A stretch of DNA of 64,000 bases. Origin: Nocardiopsis sp. ATB16-24 (GTDB taxonomy: Bacteria; Actinomycetota; Actinomycetes; Streptosporangiales; Streptosporangiaceae). The notes under the pieces were generated by a model. The model made no database searches. It was not told the origin of the DNA and saw nothing but the letters and a program-made list of their open reading frames with translations. The stretch spans positions 62,001 to 126,000 of the forward strand of contig NZ_JASCXJ010000015.1 of assembly GCF_030271535.1 (NCBI RefSeq), in the 5' to 3' direction. This document shows positions 56,153 to 64,000 of the stretch, one piece after another. Position numbers and translations under genes: made by a program. Position 1 is the stretch's first letter; each line of letters begins with the position of its first letter.

Positions 56153-56599
56153 ATGCAGGTCGTCCACATCCTCAGCTTCGGCTACTCCCACGACGACGCC
56201 CCCGCCGACGCCCACCTGGTCGCCGACCTTCGCGACCACTTCCTCAACCCCGCCCCGCACCTACCAGCACACCTGACCTTCCCCGACACCCGGGTGCGCG
56301 AGCACGTCCTGGCGACCTCCGGCATCCAAGCCCTGATCCAGGCGCTGACCGCGGCCGTCGATGCCATGACGACCGGACCGGGCACCGACGACGTGATCCT
56401 GGCCGTGGGCTGCACCGGCGGAGAACACCGCGCCCCCACCGTGGCCCACCAGGTGGCCGAACTGCTGCGCGAACGCGGCCACACCGTCGACCTGATCCAC
56501 CGCGACCTGCCCAAAGGCACCCACGACCACAGCGGTGAGGACAAGAGCGACAAAGGAACACCGCCGGACCACCAAGGCTCCGAAGAAGATGCGCTCTAA
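56153..56599 (+). CDS. Stand-alone RapZ C-terminal-domain protein
   Basis: A 148-residue protein equivalent to the C-terminal half of RapZ/YvcJ, without the N-terminal ATPase. Family marks: 'LTFPDTRVREHVLATSGIQ' near residue 41 and 'VILAVGCTGGEHRAPTVAHQ' near 81-100, the phosphate-binding GCTGGxHR loop. In RapZ this domain binds RNA or metabolite; the free-standing form is undescribed. The tail from about 125 is acidic and low-complexity. ATG 56153 has GGAA 6-9 nt upstream. Confidence 0.85.
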   Translation: MQVVHILSFGYSHDDAPADAHLVADLRDHFLNPAPHLPAHLTFPDTRVREHVLATSGIQALIQALTAAVDAMTTGPGTDDVILAVGCTGGEHRAPTVAHQVAELLRERGHTVDLIHRDLPKGTHDHSGEDKSDKGTPPDHQGSEEDAL

Positions 56600-56884
56600 G
56601 GACCGAGCAGGCGCCGAGGTTTCACCGAATGACCCTCCACGCCCACATCAGCGACGACGATGCCTTCACCGAACCCTCGGCCGGGAAGCCCGTGGCCTCG
56701 CCCACGTTCACCACCCTCCACGCGGGCGATCCACCGACGGCGTGCACGCTGGAGGCGATAGCGTTCCTCACGACCTCGACCGTCAACGGCCGGCCGCGGC
56801 AGAGCACACGAGGAACCCCGGCTCCACCACCCGGTGCGGAAAGGCCGGATCTCAGCGCCGCCCCGACCTTGGACAGGAGCCCAC

Positions 56885-57304
56885 ATGTCCGATGAGACCC
56901 CGCCCCAGGATCCCTTCATGAAGTTCTGGACCGAGCGTCGCCTGTGCACGCTGGCCTCCCCACGCCCCGGCGGCAGCATCCACCAGGTTCCCGTGGGAGC
57001 GACCTACGACCCCGAGCGGTGGCTGGCACGGGTCATCTCCTTCAGTTCCAGCTACAAAGTCCGCAACCTGGCGGCACATCCGGGCACCCGGGTGTCGGTA
57101 TGCCAGGTGGAGGGGCGCTGGTGGTCGACACTGGAGGGGACGGCCACCGTCAACACCGATCCCGAAGCGATCGCCGAGGCCGAGCGACGTTACGCGCTGC
57201 GATACCGACGACCACGCCCCAACCCCGAGCGCGTCGTGATCGAGATCGCCGTCACGCGGGTACTGGGCAACGTACGCCCCGCGAGTGAGGGGATCATCCC
57301 CTGA
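56885..57304 (+). CDS. PPOX-class (F420/FMN split-barrel) oxidoreductase
   Basis: A 139-residue split-barrel flavin/F420-binding protein. 'FMKFWTERRLCTLASPRPGG' is the entry strand, 'VPVGATYDPERWLARVISFS' and 'SSYKVRNLAAHPGTRVSVCQ' the middle with the conserved Lys/Arg phosphate contacts, and 'WWSTLEGTATV' follows. Relatives reduce F420-dependent substrates or bind heme; the exact one is unknown. ATG 56885 has AGGAG 5-6 nt upstream. Confidence 0.87.
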   Translation: MSDETPPQDPFMKFWTERRLCTLASPRPGGSIHQVPVGATYDPERWLARVISFSSSYKVRNLAAHPGTRVSVCQVEGRWWSTLEGTATVNTDPEAIAEAERRYALRYRRPRPNPERVVIEIAVTRVLGNVRPASEGIIP

Positions 57305-57391
57305 ACCGGTGGGCACCGACCGTCCGGGAGAAGCCGCCCCTCACGTGAACAGGTTCGCCAACGACTCGGGCCCACCCCGAAAAGGACCGCG

Positions 57392-57528
57392 ACGGACATC
57401 ACCGAAGAACTGATCCGTGACCTGCTGCGCGAACAACATCCGGACTTGGCAGATCACCCCTTGAGGTTCGGCGTGTGTGGCCGGGAGGACCAGATGTGGC
57501 GTCTTGGCGAGGACCTCGCCGTCCGGCT
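57392..57528 (+). pseudogene. Aminoglycoside-phosphotransferase N-terminal fragment
   Basis: The frame reads 'TDITEELIRDLLREQHPDLA' then 'DHPLRFGVCGREDQMWRLGE' and 'DLAVRL'. This is the classic start of an APH/choline-kinase family protein (usual form: LRF...GWDNQMWRLGxxLAVRLP). At the Leu codon the similarity stops and type ISP sequence takes over in the same frame. No start codon precedes it in frame, so the gene was also cut or decayed at its 5' end. Confidence 0.75.
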
Positions 57529-59506
57529 GCACGTGACCAACACCCTGGACGATCCCTATGAGGAGACGGTGGCCTTACCGGGGTTGACCGCGCTGTCCAA
57601 GTCCCACAAGCAGGCCAACCGGATCAAGTCCAACACCCCCGTCACCGTGGTCATCGGCAACCCGCCCTACCGCGAACGCGCCGAAGGGCTGGGCGGCTGG
57701 GTGGAGTCGGGCTCCAAGAACGCCGCCGGCCCCGCCCCCCTGGAGCTGTTCCGCAAGGACGGCAACGGGCGCCTTGAGTATGTGCTCAAGAACCTCTACG
57801 TCTACTTCTGGTCTTGGGCGGCCTGGAAGGTCTTCGAAGCCCACGCCCAGGACCGGCACGGCGTGATCTGCTTCATCACCACCTCGGGCTACCTCAAAGG
57901 GCCCGGGTTCAAGGGCATGCGCCGCTACCTGCGCCGAACCTGTTCGGAGGGGTGGATCATCAACGTCTCCCCCGAGGGGATGCGCCCGGAGGTGCCCACC
58001 CGGATCTTCCCCGGCGTGCAGCACCCCTTGGCCATAGCGATCTTCGTACGCCGTGCCGACACCGACCCGCAGGTACCGGCCCAGATCCGCTACACCGAGG
58101 TCACCGGGCGGCGGGAGGACAAGTACGCCCAGCTCGCCGACCTGGGGCTGGACAGCGATTCCTGGCGTCGGGTGCGCACCGAGGCCGAGGCGCCCTTCTT
58201 GCCCGCGGCGGAGTCGGCCTGGGACGACTACCCGGCGCTGGGCGATCTGTTCTGCTGGACCGCGCCCGGGGTGAAGCCGAACCGGACCTGGGTCTATGCT
58301 CCACACCCCGAGATCCTTCATACTCGCTGGCACACCCTGATCTGCGCAGACCCAGAAGAAAAACCCGCCCTGTTCAAGGAGACGCGCGACCGTACCCTGT
58401 CCTCCAAGAAGGATCCGCTCCCGAACACGGCGGCCCATCACGTCCCGCTCGGGAAAGAGACCAGGGGATGCCCGAGCCCCAAGCGCGTCTCCTACCGCGC
58501 TTTCGACCGCCAGTGGCTCATTCCCGACAGCCGCGTCATCGACTTCGCACGGGCAGAACTTTGGGCGGCCGAGCCGCAGCAGGGGCAGCTCTTTTTCAAC
58601 GAGCAGCACTCCCAGGCCATCAGCTCCGGCCCCGCGGTGGTCTTCTCCACCCTCATCCCCGACATGCACCACTTTCAGGGAAGTGGAGGGGGCCGGGTTC
58701 TGCCTCTGCTGCACCCCTCCGGGGCGGACAACACCGCCCCCCGCCTCCTGGCCTGCCTTGCCGACCGGCTCGAAGTTCCGGTGACCTCAGCCGACCTGGC
58801 CGCCTACATCGCCGGGGTCAGTGCTCATCCGGCTTTCACCCAGCGCTTCGCCGACGAGCTCACCACCCCCGGCATCCGCATCCCCCTGACCGCGGACGTG
58901 CAGGTGTGGCGCGAAGCCCTCACGCTCGGACGCGAACTGGTCTGGGCCTGCACCTACGGAGAAGCCTTCATCGACCCCAAAGTGGGCAGGCCCCCGGGCG
59001 ACATCACCTTCGCCCCCGCAGATCCCCGTCGACCCAAGAACCTCACCCCCCTGGGTGAGGGCCTGCCGGACAAGCTCTCCTACACCGAGGGACCAGGTGG
59101 GGAAGGGACCTTGCACGTCGGGCAGGGCTCGTTCGGTCCGGTCACGGCGCGCATGTGGGCCTATGACGTGGGAGGGATGAACGTGATCAAGAAGTGGTTC
59201 TCCTACCGCAAGGCCAACCCGGGCGGGAAGAAGACCAGCCCGCTCGATGAGCTGCACCTGGATTCCTGGCCGCGGGAGTGGATCGTTGAGCTCAACGAGC
59301 TGCTCACCGTGCTGCGCCGCATCACCGAACTGGAGAAGGCCCAAGCCGCGCTCCTGGATCGGGTTCTCGCCGGCCCGGTGATCACCGCACACGAGCTCGC
59401 GACCGCCGGTGTCAAGTTCCCGCAGACGACCAGGGACCGCAAACCCAGCTACAGCCTGGCCACGACCAGACCCGATACCGGACCAGGGCAGGAGACCTTG
59501 ATGTGA
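57446..59506 (+). pseudogene. Type ISP restriction-modification enzyme, N-terminally truncated and fused to an APH fragment
   Basis: Open frame of 686 residues from a TTG. Residues 1-28 are APH sequence; from 'HVTNTLDDPYEETVALPGL' onward it is type ISP-like. Methyltransferase motif IV 'VVIGNPPYRER' is at 70-78 and target-recognition-type regions fill 250-650. SAM-binding motif I and any helicase/nuclease part, which should precede, are missing. Full-length relatives are about 1000-1600 residues. The frame is otherwise clean, so the deletion may be recent, but neither modification nor cleavage is expected. The junction is near 57529. Confidence 0.8.
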
Positions 59507-60093
59507 CCCGAAGGCCGTCCCGTGCAGAACGCGCACTGCCCAGCGGGGTGACCTCTTCCTGAAAGGGAATCGGTCGGCCGCGACCGGGCGGGCGCTTTCG
59601 GTGGAGTGGCCCGCGCTCGCCCGGGCGGGGCCGGAATTCGGCTTCCTGCCAGAGGGCGGCTCCTCCTACCCCGGACTGAAGCCGGGTGGCCTACACCGCC
59701 GATCCGGACGCAGACCCGCCAGCACCATACCGGCGGGTCTGCGCCCGGGCGCGGATTCCTTTCCCGCACCGGGGCTCCGGCCCGTCGATGGTCGGTGTGC
59801 TCGGGTGTCATCGACGCACGTGTCACCAGCCGCAGGCCAGACCGACCCCGCAGCTCGACCGCCACGAGTCAGAAGGCTCCGGCCACGATGCGGCCTTGGG
59901 GTATCGACCGGCCGGCGCTCATGGACGGACTCGTCGATCCCCGCACCGTGTCCGAGGACGAGCAGGAGCCAAGGGCGGGCGAAAGCGACACCACGAAGCC
60001 GGAGTCCGCGCTGCTGAAGCACCACACACGACACGATCGCTTTCCCTTTCACCACGCCGAGTTCGTCCGTGGCCGCAGCCGTGCCGGGCACGG
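59507..60093. other. Gene-free gap with an inverted repeat
   Basis: About 590 bp without a supported gene. A perfect 12-bp stem CGCAGACCCGCC (59709-59720) pairs with 59732-59743 around an 11-nt loop; 200 bp past the truncated restriction gene it could be an old terminator. Confidence 0.45.
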
Positions 60094-60669
60094 TCAGGGC
60101 TTGGCCGCGATGGGCCTGTCCCGGCGCAGCACGAAGAAGAAGGGGGCGCTGTCACCGCGCATGTCCATCACACCGATCAGCGTGTCGGCGTCCACCTTGC
60201 GGAAGTGGTCGTTGATGGGAAGCGCGTCATAGGTCATGGCCGCAGAGACCGTGCCACGGTACTCGACCATCCGTAGCCGTGCCGCGGGTCTGCTGGTGCG
60301 CAGTAGGCGCAGCGAACAGCGGGCCGTGTCCGCCAAAGGCGGTGTGCGCAGAAGGTTCGAGGTGCGCCTGAGCAGACCCAAGGGCACCAGGGAGGGATTG
60401 ACGCAGAACAGGCCCTTGTCGTTACCGAACACCAGCGGATGCGCGCGTTCTGCGTCGTCGAACCGTTTGCCGTACCAGCCGAACTCCTCGAGCATGCCGT
60501 CCCAGGGGTGCCCGGTCTCCAGCCCCGAGCCCTTCCACAGACCGGGCATCTCCTCCACCCGCACCGGTGGCAGGGTGTCGAAGAAGGCCAGTGCCTCCCC
60601 GACGCTACTCGCCTGCTCTTGCAGGCGTCGCAACTCGTCGCGTCGTGCCTCGTGCTCGTACGGGGACAT
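60094..60669 (-). CDS. DUF4334 (GXWXG) domain protein
   Basis: A 191-residue protein. The N-terminal GXWXG motif is 'MPGLWKGSGLETGHPWDGML' (41-60). The C-terminal DUF4334 part has 'RMVEYRGTVSAAMTYDALPI' then 'NDHFRKVDADTLIGVMDMRG'. This two-domain arrangement is widespread and uncharacterised, with a lipocalin-like ligand-binding fold suspected. ATG 60669 has GAGG 4-5 nt upstream. Confidence 0.88.
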   Translation of the reverse strand: MSPYEHEARRDELRRLQEQASSVGEALAFFDTLPPVRVEEMPGLWKGSGLETGHPWDGMLEEFGWYGKRFDDAERAHPLVFGNDKGLFCVNPSLVPLGLLRRTSNLLRTPPLADTARCSLRLLRTSRPAARLRMVEYRGTVSAAMTYDALPINDHFRKVDADTLIGVMDMRGDSAPFFFVLRRDRPIAAKP

Positions 60670-61089
60670 CGCCTCACCTCTTGCCGAAACGCCGGTGCTC
60701 ACCTCAAGGGTCGCAAAGGAAGCGGGTCCCTGCGACGTTCGGCGCCGCTTTTCGGCCTTGGTGCGGGTGCTGGTCGGTGGGCGCTCGGCACGAAGAAGAG
60801 GAAGTCGAGTGAACGGGCGCGTCCGTTCAGGTGTGAGGGCAGTGGTTCTCGTGGGGTGTGCCGTAACCGGTGGTTCCCTGGCCCGGCACAGGTCGAAGCC
60901 GGCCTCGGTGAAGGCCTCGACCATCGCCGCAGGCCGCCCCCTGGCGGGCGCCGCTCACCACGGTGGGACCACCGGCCTGGTCGCGTTGTGCTCACGTTCC
61001 TTGCGCACCGCGACGGCGCCCCACCCCGGGCGCGGCGACCGCTGAGCCCCCCGACCCTGTCGCGACCCCACCCCGAAGACGTACACCGG
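60670..61089. other. Gap between DUF4334 and MFS genes
   Basis: 420 bp. A minus-strand stretch encoding 'AMVEAFTEAGFDLCRAREPP' (around 60870-60930) looks like the end of some enzyme but has no recognisable body. No other feature seen. Confidence 0.35.
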
Positions 61090-62313
61090 TCACGGACGTG
61101 ACCAGGCACCGACGACGGCGATCCCGGCGGCGACCCAGAACGCCACGGCGAGGGTGCTGTGGTCGGCGATCCACCCCAGGAGCGGAGCGGCGGCGGCCTG
61201 CCCCACAGCGGTGGACAAGAACGCCAACCCCACACCTCGTGCGGGCCGATGTTGGAAGACGCGCGTGCCCCACACCAACAAAAGCCCGGTCAGGGCGAGG
61301 TACACCCCACCGAACAGCCCTGTGGCGATGACCGCCACCACGTACCAGTGCGCGGTCACCGCCAGCAGGGCCGTGGCGGCTCCCATGGCGGGCATCGCCA
61401 CCACCCATGCCGTGCGCAGCCCGAACCGGTTCGCCGCATCACCGGCGAAGGCCCCGAGCAGACCGCACGCACCCAGAACGATCCAGGCCACGGTGGACAG
61501 GTACGCAGCGTGCCCCGCGGTGGTGGTGAGCAGGTCCTGACCGAAGGTCCACGTCGCCGCACTGGCGGCACCCATGGTCACCGACGCACCGACCAGCCGG
61601 GCCGAGCCCGAAGGCAACGACTCACGCCAGGGCCGTCCCGCACGCGGTGAGGACGCCGAACCGGCGACGTCCTGGCGGACCGAGGGGACGGTCACCGCGA
61701 CCCACACGGTGACCACCGCGGCGATCACGGCGAAGGCCGCCCACGCAAGCCGCCACTGCCCTTGAGCCAACAACGCCACGGGACCGGACACCACCACCCC
61801 CAGCCCCGTCCCCGCGTTGACCAGGGCCTGAAGCCGGTTGCGCAAGGGGGGTAGGACCCGGTGGGCGATGGTGTGGGCCAAGGGCAGCGAGGCCACGCCG
61901 GTGCTGGACCCGGCGATCAGCACCCCCAGGGTGAGGACCCCGGCTCCGGGGGCCGACGCCATGAGCGCGGTGCCCGCCGTGGCCAGCACCCCGGCGACCA
62001 CGGACATGACCTTGGAACCAAAGCGTGGAGTGAGCGGGGTGGCGACCACCACCCCCACGCAGTAGGCGACATAGCTGCCCGAGGCGATGGCCCCGGCCGT
62101 GGCCGCGTCCAGGGCGAAGGCCTCACGAAAGGCCGGGACGAACAACCCGTAGGCGAAGCGGGCCAGGCCGTAGCACACGGCTATCAGCGCCAGCCCGGCG
62201 GCGGCCAGCCCCACCGTCTGCGTGCCCGACAGCATGGCCGGGGCGGGGGACGTCCACGCCCCCGGTTCGGGCGTGGCGTTGCGGTGCCCTTGGGGGTCCA
62301 CGACCTTGCTCAT
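61090..62313 (-). CDS. MFS transporter (YbfB/YjiJ-like)
   Basis: A 407-residue inner-membrane protein with 12 predicted helices. 'CYGLARFAYGLFVPAFREAF' near residue 47 is typical of the YbfB/YjiJ-like group, and 'VVATPLTPRFGSKVMSVVAG' is the helix 2-3 loop. Substrate unknown; divergence from a TetR regulator suggests inducible export. ATG 62313, 82 bp from the tetR start. Confidence 0.87.
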   Translation of the reverse strand: MSKVVDPQGHRNATPEPGAWTSPAPAMLSGTQTVGLAAAGLALIAVCYGLARFAYGLFVPAFREAFALDAATAGAIASGSYVAYCVGVVVATPLTPRFGSKVMSVVAGVLATAGTALMASAPGAGVLTLGVLIAGSSTGVASLPLAHTIAHRVLPPLRNRLQALVNAGTGLGVVVSGPVALLAQGQWRLAWAAFAVIAAVVTVWVAVTVPSVRQDVAGSASSPRAGRPWRESLPSGSARLVGASVTMGAASAATWTFGQDLLTTTAGHAAYLSTVAWIVLGACGLLGAFAGDAANRFGLRTAWVVAMPAMGAATALLAVTAHWYVVAVIATGLFGGVYLALTGLLLVWGTRVFQHRPARGVGLAFLSTAVGQAAAAPLLGWIADHSTLAVAFWVAAGIAVVGAWSRP

Positions 62314-62329
62314 GCGCCCTCCCCACGAA

Positions 62330-62380
62330 CTTCACCGACCTGTGAAGCAGCACCCACCTTAGGTACACTGATCTGTGAAG
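62330..62380. promoter_or_regulatory. Operator region between MFS and TetR genes
   Basis: CTTCACCGACCTGTGAAG (62330-62347) is a 6-bp inverted repeat. The half-site TGTGAAG recurs at 62374-62380. TACACT (62364-62369) is a probable -10 for the regulator. Confidence 0.6.
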
Positions 62381-62394
62381 TCAAAGGAGGTGCC

Positions 62395-62988
62395 GTGAAA
62401 GACCACCACAGCGACGTGCGACTGACGCCCGGAGCCCGAAGAATCCTGGACACCGCGTCCGCCCTGTTCTACCACCACGGCATCCACGCGGTCGGAGTGG
62501 ACCTCATCGCCACCGAATCAGGCGTGACCAAGCGCACACTCTACGACAGGTTCGGTTCCAAGGACACCCTGGTCACGGCCTACCTGCGCAACCGACACCA
62601 ACAGTGGTGGACCCGCTGGGAACAACGTCTGGAGAACGCACCCCCACCCCGGGCCCTGACCGTGTTCGACTCCTACACCGCCGACGCACCGATGTCGGAC
62701 CGAGGATGTGCGTTCCTCAACGCGGCCGCCGAACTGCCCCCCACCCACCCCGGATACCAGGTCATCCGCCACCACAAGGAACAGGTCCGCGAGCGCCTGC
62801 GCCACCTCATCGCCGAGGACCCCCGGATCCACAACCCCGATCACCTGGCCGGGCACCTCTTCCTCCTGGTGGAGGGCGCCATCGCCCACCGCGGCATCGA
62901 CGGCACCGACGACCGCCTCACCCACGCCCGCGCGATGGCCGAGCACCTGCTCGCCTCCGCCGGGGAGCACACACCGGCCCACCCTTGA
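62395..62988 (+). CDS. TetR-family repressor
   Basis: A 197-residue regulator. HTH about 15-58: 'RRILDTASALFYHHGIHAVG' then 'VDLIATESGVTKRTLYDRFG'. The C-terminal domain contains 'RGCAFLNAAAELP', a mark of a common actinobacterial TetR subgroup. GTG 62395 has a perfect AAAGGAGGT 4 nt upstream. Likely represses the divergent MFS gene. Confidence 0.9.
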   Translation: MKDHHSDVRLTPGARRILDTASALFYHHGIHAVGVDLIATESGVTKRTLYDRFGSKDTLVTAYLRNRHQQWWTRWEQRLENAPPPRALTVFDSYTADAPMSDRGCAFLNAAAELPPTHPGYQVIRHHKEQVRERLRHLIAEDPRIHNPDHLAGHLFLLVEGAIAHRGIDGTDDRLTHARAMAEHLLASAGEHTPAHP

Positions 62989-63023
62989 GACCCAACCGGC
63001 GAAGCCACCACCGAGGCGACCGT

Positions 63024-63788
63024 TCACACAGGACGGGCGAAGGTGATGATCTCCTCACTGGCATCGGTGAGCGCACTGCGGTCCCAATACCCGTACTGGG
63101 CGCTCACCCGTAGCCCCGCACCCTCCAAGAACCCGTTCAGGGCGACGACGTCCATGAACCGCAGAGTGCTACGGCTCCTGCGTGACCCATCCCGACCTTG
63201 CACGGTGTAGTCGCAGGTGAAGGTGACCAGGTCCCCCTCCACCCCACGCAGACGATGCACACAGGTGGCCTTGCGCCCACCGGGACCGTCCACGGTGCGC
63301 ACCCGCTCAGGGCTCCACACCAGCCACCCCCGCACGGCCGGGTTACGGGTCTCGAAGACGAACCGGCCGTCCACGGCCAACGCCCGCCGCACCGCCGCCA
63401 GATGGGCGCGCACCTGCTCGTCGGTGAGCAACACCTGAAAGGCGTGCCCGGACATGATGACCAGATCGAACCCGCCGTCGAGGAGGCGACCCCCCTCACC
63501 CTCACCGGGTCCCCGCACCAGGTCACCCAGAACCCAGTCGACGTCCTCCCGCTCCCGACGACCGACCTCCAACATCGCCTCGGCCGGATCCAACCCCACC
63601 AGGCGCCCGGTGTGCCCGCGCTCACGCGCCACCCGCAAGATCTTGCCCGTCCCACACCCCACGTCCAACACCGAACGGGCACCCATGACCAGATCGAGGT
63701 AGAAGTCGTCCTGGGGCGAGGAACCCCAAGGGTGGAAGCAGTCATAAAGCTCGGCCAGTTCGGGCCGGGAGAAGTGATGATCGACCAT
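63024..63788 (-). CDS. Class I SAM-dependent methyltransferase
   Basis: A 254-residue methyltransferase. Motif I 'SVLDVGCGTGKILRVARERG' near residue 39, 'GLDPAEAMLEVGRRE' near 64, 'FDLVIMSGHAFQVLL' near 106, 'GRFVFETRNPAVRGW' near 140. The set is typical of small-molecule methyltransferases. ATG 63788 lies 6 nt after GATGAT with TTGATC 17 bp further up, so it is probably leaderless. Confidence 0.87.
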   Translation of the reverse strand: MVDHHFSRPELAELYDCFHPWGSSPQDDFYLDLVMGARSVLDVGCGTGKILRVARERGHTGRLVGLDPAEAMLEVGRREREDVDWVLGDLVRGPGEGEGGRLLDGGFDLVIMSGHAFQVLLTDEQVRAHLAAVRRALAVDGRFVFETRNPAVRGWLVWSPERVRTVDGPGGRKATCVHRLRGVEGDLVTFTCDYTVQGRDGSRRSRSTLRFMDVVALNGFLEGAGLRVSAQYGYWDRSALTDASEEIITFARPV

Positions 63789-63794
63789 GACGGC

Positions 63795-63823
63795 ATCATC
63801 AGCCCCCACCCTCCTACGATCAA
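63795..63823 (-). promoter_or_regulatory. Promoter of leaderless methyltransferase gene
   Basis: On the minus strand TTGATC (63818-63823), 17-bp spacer, GATGAT (63795-63800), then 6 nt to the ATG. Confidence 0.6.
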
Positions 63824-63875
63824 AAGGGTTTTCCCTCACCCCCACCACGAACAGCCCACCTCACAAGGAGTACCG

Positions 63876-64000
63876 GTGTACCACCACAGCCACCCCCACA
63901 CCAGCGGCCACCTGGAACGCCCCCACGGCCAACGCCTGTTCTGGCAAGAACTGGGAAACCCCCAAGGAACACCGGTACTGGGCGTCCACGGCGGCCCCGG
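63876..64000 (+). CDS. Proline iminopeptidase, N-terminal part (3' cut by window edge)
   Basis: Only 41 codons are visible: an N-terminal strand 'QRLFWQELGNPQGTPVLGVH' then 'HGGPG', the oxyanion-hole motif of the alpha/beta-hydrolase prolyl aminopeptidase (S33) family. The enzyme would remove N-terminal proline from peptides in the cytoplasm. GTG 63876 has AAGGAG 5-6 nt upstream. Confidence 0.75.
   Translation, partial: MYHHSHPHTSGHLERPHGQRLFWQELGNPQGTPVLGVHGGP

Noticed and set aside
56629-56895. 88-codon plus-strand ORF between RapZ-C and PPOX genes
   Set aside because: No ribosome site or domain, low-complexity composition; a minus-strand alternative in the same place is equally unconvincing.

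Overview
The window is high-GC actinobacterial DNA (strong third-position GC in every gene, many GTG starts, frequent ATGA/GTGA overlaps). The gene repertoire (ECF42 sigma factor with a DGPF partner, rifampicin monooxygenase under a rifamycin-associated element, fused 1820-residue acyl-CoA carboxylase, type ISP restriction remnant, MetP/MetS importer) fits a soil actinomycete. Nocardiopsis or a relative is my best guess from gene style alone. I see no rRNA, tRNA or CRISPR array.

Layout. 1-3.9 kb: end of a sensor kinase, convergent glutamate dehydrogenase, and a winged-helix-type protein. 3.9-6.4 kb: a decayed mobile-element scar with two opposed integrase fragments, a DUF4265 gene, a possible small RNA with a textbook terminator, and orphan inverted repeats. 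6.4-11.6 kb: RibD-type reductase, EamA exporter, an ECF42 sigma factor broken by one extra base next to its YciI partner, and rox (rifampicin monooxygenase) with its 19-bp RAE. 12.2-29.6 kb: a large sugar or sugar-acid catabolic locus. It holds a DapA-like lyase, a three-gene ABC importer without its own ATPase, divergent Gfo/Idh/MocA, Gfo/Idh/MocA, DUF6807, SDR and LacI genes, an MFS exporter, and a minus-strand operon Gfo/Idh/MocA - DUF993 - TIM-barrel isomerase - KdgD - enolase-superfamily dehydratase. Four LacI-type operators tie these units together. This is the best candidate for an undescribed pathway.

30.5-49.7 kb: metPS methionine/alanine importer, DJ-1/PfpI, a GlcD-type FAD oxidase, NmrA-like, MOSC, Mut7-C RNase-like, the giant carboxylase, VOC, DUF2804, XRE-cupin with a divergent thioredoxin-reductase-like flavoprotein, and two methyltransferases. 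50-64 kb: HD hydrolase, GlxA-type AraC regulator with a short leader ORF, GNAT, two TetR regulators with divergent targets (quinone-oxidoreductase-like; MFS), a stand-alone RapZ C-terminal domain, a PPOX protein, a chimeric open frame joining an aminoglycoside-phosphotransferase start to a truncated type ISP restriction-modification enzyme, DUF4334, a methyltransferase, and the start of a proline iminopeptidase.

Regulatory architecture. Several genes, mainly small single-gene units after 36 kb, have a TANNNT-like -10 hexamer ending 6-7 nt before the start codon and no Shine-Dalgarno, so leaderless transcription looks common. Strong GC-rich hairpins separate most convergent pairs.
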